From Mycoplasma sp. CAG:877 (lineage in GTDB: Bacteria > Bacillota_I > Bacilli_A > RF39 > UBA660): DNA of 9,462 nt. A program made the position numbers and the translations under genes. The stretch spans positions 1-9,462 of the forward strand of contig HF992488.1 in NCBI GenBank assembly GCA_000433455.1, written 5' to 3'. Below, in pieces: positions 7,215 through 9,462 of the stretch. How positions within the stretch are numbered: the stretch's first letter is position 1; every line of letters starts with the position of its first letter. The notes below the pieces were generated by a model. It ran no database searches, was not told the origin of the DNA, and saw only the letters and a list, made by a program, of their open reading frames with translations.

Positions 7215-7254
7215 CGATTTTTTCCTTATAAAATAAGAGAAAAATCGTTTTTTT
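7215..7254 (+). terminator. Intrinsic terminator after tRNA-Trp
   Basis: CGATTTTT (7215-7222) pairs with AAAAATCG (7240-7247). After a small internal loop, CTTAT (7225-7229) pairs with ATAAG (7233-7237) around a 3-nt loop. Seven T residues follow (7248-7254). It lies 10 nt after the tRNA CCA end and also terminates any read-through from the amidase-like gene. Confidence 0.85.
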
Positions 7255-7533
7255 ATGTATAAAAATGGCTTGCAATAGTTTTTATTGAGGGTTAACACCA
7301 AACTAAAGGTAATAAAATTTATAATTCATAAAAAACACGAGGTGGATGGGGATTGTTTGGTATTACTTAATATTTTAGAGAATATTTTTATTAGCGAAAG
7401 AGTTTCGATTCCAAGAGATATATAAAGAAATATCAAATAATTATAAAAAGAGTTATCAAAAAAGCAAATTATGAACAATCGATTTTTATTTTAATTATTT
7501 ACCGATTTTATTAGAAATATTTACAAAAAGCAA
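7255..7533. other. Gene-poor stretch between tRNA-Trp and the exporter cassette
   Basis: No gene with a ribosome binding site is visible. The longest open stretch is TTG 7285 to TAA 7425 (46 codons), which reads protein-like in part (HKKHEVDGDCLVLLNILENI) but has no Shine-Dalgarno. Two other frames downstream (to about 7470 and 7510) contain short Lys/Tyr-rich open runs. This could be the remnant of a decayed gene or plain AT-rich spacer; I cannot tell which. The right end holds the tandem repeat at 7480-7524. Confidence 0.4.
7480..7524. repeat. Tandem imperfect 22-23 bp repeat upstream of the exporter promoter
   Basis: Two adjacent copies, 7480-7502 and 7503-7524, both begin CGATTTT and end ATTTAC. 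Aligned with one gap they match at about 19 of 22 positions. The second copy ends 9 bp before the -35 at 7534. Adjacent direct repeats here suit an activator such as an OmpR-family response regulator, and a VncR-type regulator accompanies Vex exporters in pneumococcus. A binding role is inference; base composition is very AT-rich. Confidence 0.45.
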
Positions 7534-7563
7534 TTGACAAGCATTAAAAAAATATAATATAAT
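7534..7563 (+). promoter_or_regulatory. Consensus sigma-A promoter of the exporter operon
   Basis: Perfect TTGACA (7534-7539), an 18-nt spacer and perfect TATAAT (7558-7563). Transcription should start near 7570. The resulting leader of about 109 nt contains a full intrinsic terminator before the first large gene, so expression downstream requires read-through. No other promoter is visible between 7646 and 7679. Confidence 0.8.
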
Positions 7564-7598
7564 TACTTTGATTATCTACATTTTTTAAACAAAAAAAT

Positions 7599-7645
7599 AA
7601 AAGATATGGCTGATATTATAAAAAAACTTTGCCATATCTTTTTTT
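7599..7645 (+). terminator. Leader terminator, probable transcription attenuator
   Basis: AAAAGATATGGC (7599-7610) pairs perfectly over 12 bp with GCCATATCTTTT (7631-7642) around a 20-nt loop, and seven T residues (7639-7645) end the hairpin. It starts about 30 nt after the predicted transcription start and ends 33 nt before the permease ATG. This is the geometry of an attenuator; alternatively promoter and terminator together make a small RNA of about 75 nt. No convincing antiterminator pairing was found. A weak alternative pairs ATCTTT (7636-7641) with GAAGAT (7659-7664). Confidence 0.75.
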
Positions 7646-7647
7646 AA
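7606..7647 (+). CDS. Possible 13-aa leader peptide within the attenuator
   Basis: ATG at 7606 to TAA at 7647 encodes MADIIKKLCHIFF. The start codon is inside the 5' arm of the leader terminator and the stop follows the T-run. A ribosome initiating or stalled here would cover the 5' arm and stop the hairpin forming, the logic of ribosome-mediated attenuation of resistance and export genes. Against it, no good Shine-Dalgarno precedes the ATG (only AAAAG close by), and a 14-codon ORF can occur by chance. Confidence 0.3.
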   Translation: MADIIKKLCHIFF

Positions 7648-7678
7648 GGGAAAAATCTGAAGATAGGAGGTTGATAAA

Positions 7679-8956
7679 ATGCTAAAAAATGCTATAGCAT
7701 ATATTTTAAGAAAAAGAAATAGAACAATTATAGTATTTATTATTTTAACAGTAGTTCTCTCTTGTTTATATTCATGTTTGAATATAACAAAATCAACAAA
7801 TGATTTAGAAAAAAACTTATACAAAATTTCAAATACATCATTATCAATAACTAAAAATAATGGTGATACTTTTGAAACTAATCAGTTTAAAGAATTAGAT
7901 AATATAAAAGAAATAAAAGAAATCATCACTAAGTATGATGGACTTGCTAGAACTACAAACATCAAAGTTGTAGATGGAACACAATTAATAGAACGAGATG
8001 ATTTATCAGATGAGTTCAAAAATATGCTCTCAGTAGAAGCTACTAATAATAGTGAAAAGAATAATTTATTTAGTAGTGGTGTTTTCACTATTATAAAAGG
8101 CAGACACATTAATAATAATGATAGAGGAAAAATTATTATTCATAATGAACTTGCTGAAAAAAATAGCCTAAAACTTAATGATAAAATCAAACTTGAATTA
8201 ATTGATTTTAATAATAGTGAAAAGAAATTAGAATATGAGTTTGAGATAATTGGAGTTTTTTCAGGTAAAAAACAAGAAAAATATACTGGCTTATCATCAG
8301 ACTTTAGTGAAAATATGGTGTTTATTGATTATGAATCAAGTCAAAAAGCATTAAATAAACTTGAAAATAACAAAATTGTTAGTAAACTTGCAATATTTTC
8401 AGACAGCTCAGAAAATACAAAGGTAGCATTAAATAAAATTAAAAAAATTAAAATTGATTGGTCACAATTCAATGTTTCAAGTGATAACCATGTATTTGAA
8501 GAAACACTAGAGTCTATAGATGGAATAAAACATATTATTAAGATCATGACATATTCAATTATGATAGGTGGAATAACAGTATTGTCATTAATATTAATAT
8601 TATGGTTAAGAGAAAGAATACATGAAATAGGAATATTATTATCAATTGGTATAAGTAAAATAAAAATTGTAACTCAATTTATACTTGAATTATTATTTAT
8701 ATCACTACCCTCTTTGGTATTATCATTGGTTATAGGAAATGTAATATTAAATATTATAGTCGGTGGATTTATGAATTCTGACGATTCAACAATAATGGTT
8801 GATAGCTTACTTAAAAACAATAATTTAATTTCAAATCTTATAACATTTCTACAAAGTTACGGAATATTAATTGGAATTATTGTTCTATCAGTTATTATTG
8901 CAAGTTTAATGATATTAATTAAAAAACCAAAAGAAATATTGTCAAAAATAAGTTAG
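7679..8956 (+). CDS. vex1: FtsX-family ABC permease, Vex1-like
   Basis: 425-aa membrane permease of an ABC exporter. TM1 lies at about 17-36. An extracytoplasmic MacB-core-like domain spans about 37-284, with FTIIKGRHINNN (136-147) and IIIHNELAEKNSLKLNDKI (152-170). Three C-terminal helices follow at about 285-309, 336-362 and 393-413. The coupling motif ERIHEIGILLSIGISKIK (312-329) contacts the ATPase. AGGAGG at 7665-7670 lies 8 nt before the ATG. The TAG stop is inside the ribosome binding site of the next gene. Length, N-terminal pattern (KNA-Y-LRKR then TM) and the ATPase partner fit Vex1, the first permease of the pneumococcal Vex1-2-3 peptide exporter. The symbol is transferred by resemblance from memory, not by search. 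Coding-strand composition is A-rich with many ATA Ile codons, which may hint at separate origin. Transcription probably depends on read-through of the leader terminator. Confidence 0.85.
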   Translation: MLKNAIAYILRKRNRTIIVFIILTVVLSCLYSCLNITKSTNDLEKNLYKISNTSLSITKNNGDTFETNQFKELDNIKEIKEIITKYDGLARTTNIKVVDGTQLIERDDLSDEFKNMLSVEATNNSEKNNLFSSGVFTIIKGRHINNNDRGKIIIHNELAEKNSLKLNDKIKLELIDFNNSEKKLEYEFEIIGVFSGKKQEKYTGLSSDFSENMVFIDYESSQKALNKLENNKIVSKLAIFSDSSENTKVALNKIKKIKIDWSQFNVSSDNHVFEETLESIDGIKHIIKIMTYSIMIGGITVLSLILILWLRERIHEIGILLSIGISKIKIVTQFILELLFISLPSLVLSLVIGNVILNIIVGGFMNSDDSTIMVDSLLKNNNLISNLITFLQSYGILIGIIVLSVIIASLMILIKKPKEILSKIS

Positions 8957-8966
8957 GAGATTAAAA

Positions 8967-9462
8967 ATGGATATATTAGAAATAAAAAATGTAACATATA
9001 ATTATTCAAATTCAAATGAGAAAGTATTATATTCAGTAAATCAAAAATTTGAAATTGGAAAATTTTATGCAATAATAGGAAAATCAGGGGCAGGAAAGTC
9101 AACATTACTTTCGCTATTAGCAGGTTTAGATAAACCACAAAAAGGTCAAATCTTATTTAAAGGAAATGATATAGAGAAAGATGGCTACAGTAATCATAGA
9201 AAAAATAACATATCGTTAGTTTTTCAAAACTATAATTTAATTGATTATTTAACGCCTTTAGAAAATGTTAGATTAGTAAATAAAAATGCATCTGAAACAA
9301 TCTTATTTGAATTAGGACTTGATAAAAGTCAAATAAATAGAAATGTAATGAAGTTATCAGGAGGACAACAACAAAGAGTGGCGATTGCAAGAGCACTAGT
9401 TTCAGAAGCCCCAATAATTTTAGCAGATGAACCTACTGGAAATCTTGATGTTGATACTGCTG
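8967..9462 (+). CDS. vex2: ABC transporter ATPase, Vex2-like (partial, runs off the end)
   Basis: The first 165 residues of an export ATPase; the 3' end lies outside the window. Visible motifs are Walker A GKSGAGKST (38-46), Q-loop FQNYNLIDYL (86-95) with Q87, signature LSGGQQQRVAIARAL (130-144) and Walker B IILADEPTGNLD (150-161) with catalytic E155. Stretches such as GKFYAIIGKSGAGKSTLL, KNNISLVFQNYNLIDYL and LENVRLVN are nearly those of pneumococcal Vex2 as I recall it, an unusually close match for an ATPase. AGGAGA (8955-8960) precedes the ATG by 6 nt and contains the TAG stop of the permease gene (10-nt gap). It should energise the adjacent permease; a second permease (vex3) and a VncRS-type two-component system would be expected downstream but cannot be seen. 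The ATPase call is certain; the Vex2 assignment is probable. Confidence 0.9.
   Translation, partial: MDILEIKNVTYNYSNSNEKVLYSVNQKFEIGKFYAIIGKSGAGKSTLLSLLAGLDKPQKGQILFKGNDIEKDGYSNHRKNNISLVFQNYNLIDYLTPLENVRLVNKNASETILFELGLDKSQINRNVMKLSGGQQQRVAIARALVSEAPIILADEPTGNLDVDTA

Noticed and set aside
7056..7301. 81-codon open frame on the minus strand across tRNA-Trp
   Set aside because: It is antisense to the tRNA, its promoter and its terminator, and has no ribosome binding site of its own; such frames over tRNA genes are a familiar artefact.
7398..7415. T-arm-like string (AGTTTCGATTCC) as a tRNA fragment or att duplicate
   Set aside because: Only the TTCGATT core is shared with tRNA-Trp; the flanking stem bases do not pair or match, so it is not a credible duplicate of the tRNA 3' end.
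7553..7558. A first TATAAT after TTGACA at 7534
   Set aside because: The spacer would be only 13 nt; the overlapping TATAAT at 7558-7563 with an 18-nt spacer is preferred.

Overview
The window is AT-rich (poly-A/T tracts, A/T-ending codons) with classic sigma-A promoters, strong AGGAGG-type ribosome binding sites and Gram-positive gene families (Ntdp, YerB/DUF3048, Vex-like ABC exporter). It most likely comes from a low-GC Bacillota, perhaps an uncultured Bacilli or Mollicutes-related gut lineage; the exact taxon cannot be fixed from this sequence. The genetic code looks standard: all eight complete genes of substantial length stop at TAA or TAG, tryptophan is TGG, and the only tRNA present is tRNA-Trp(CCA).

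Region 1 (43-5973, minus strand). A five-gene run reads leftwards: a DUF3048/YerB-like membrane-anchored protein, gpsA (sn-glycerol-3-phosphate for phospholipids), a 767-aa fused ABC ATPase/FtsX permease, a six-TM DUF308 protein, and a 55-aa single-TM protein at 663-830. The run ends at an intrinsic terminator (638-661). Three of its four junctions have the upstream TAG stop built into the Shine-Dalgarno of the next gene, so translation is probably coupled. The products point to the cell envelope. Beyond the terminator, ntdP (nucleoside tri-/diphosphatase) has its own promoter.

Region 2 (5974-7254). A divergent intergenic region carries three TGTTA direct repeats spaced 11-12 bp apart, just upstream of a good sigma-A promoter. 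That promoter drives a TTG-initiated, membrane-anchored wall-associated protein. Its central domain looks like an Amidase_3 fold whose zinc ligands and catalytic glutamate are replaced, followed by a LysM-like module. Next comes tRNA-Trp with an excellent promoter, a perfect 19-bp dyad at its transcription start, and a terminator.

Region 3 (7255-9462, plus strand). After about 280 gene-poor bases, a consensus promoter leads into a leader containing a complete intrinsic terminator, then an FtsX-family permease and the start of a partner ATPase. The ATPase closely resembles Vex2 of Streptococcus pneumoniae as I remember it, so the pair is probably vex1-vex2 of a Vex-type exporter cut off by the window end. 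A 13-codon mini-ORF starts inside the 5' arm of the leader terminator. Together these suggest transcription attenuation of an acquired exporter cassette sitting beside a tRNA gene. This leader, the degenerate amidase/LysM protein and the 55-aa protein are the items most worth a second look.
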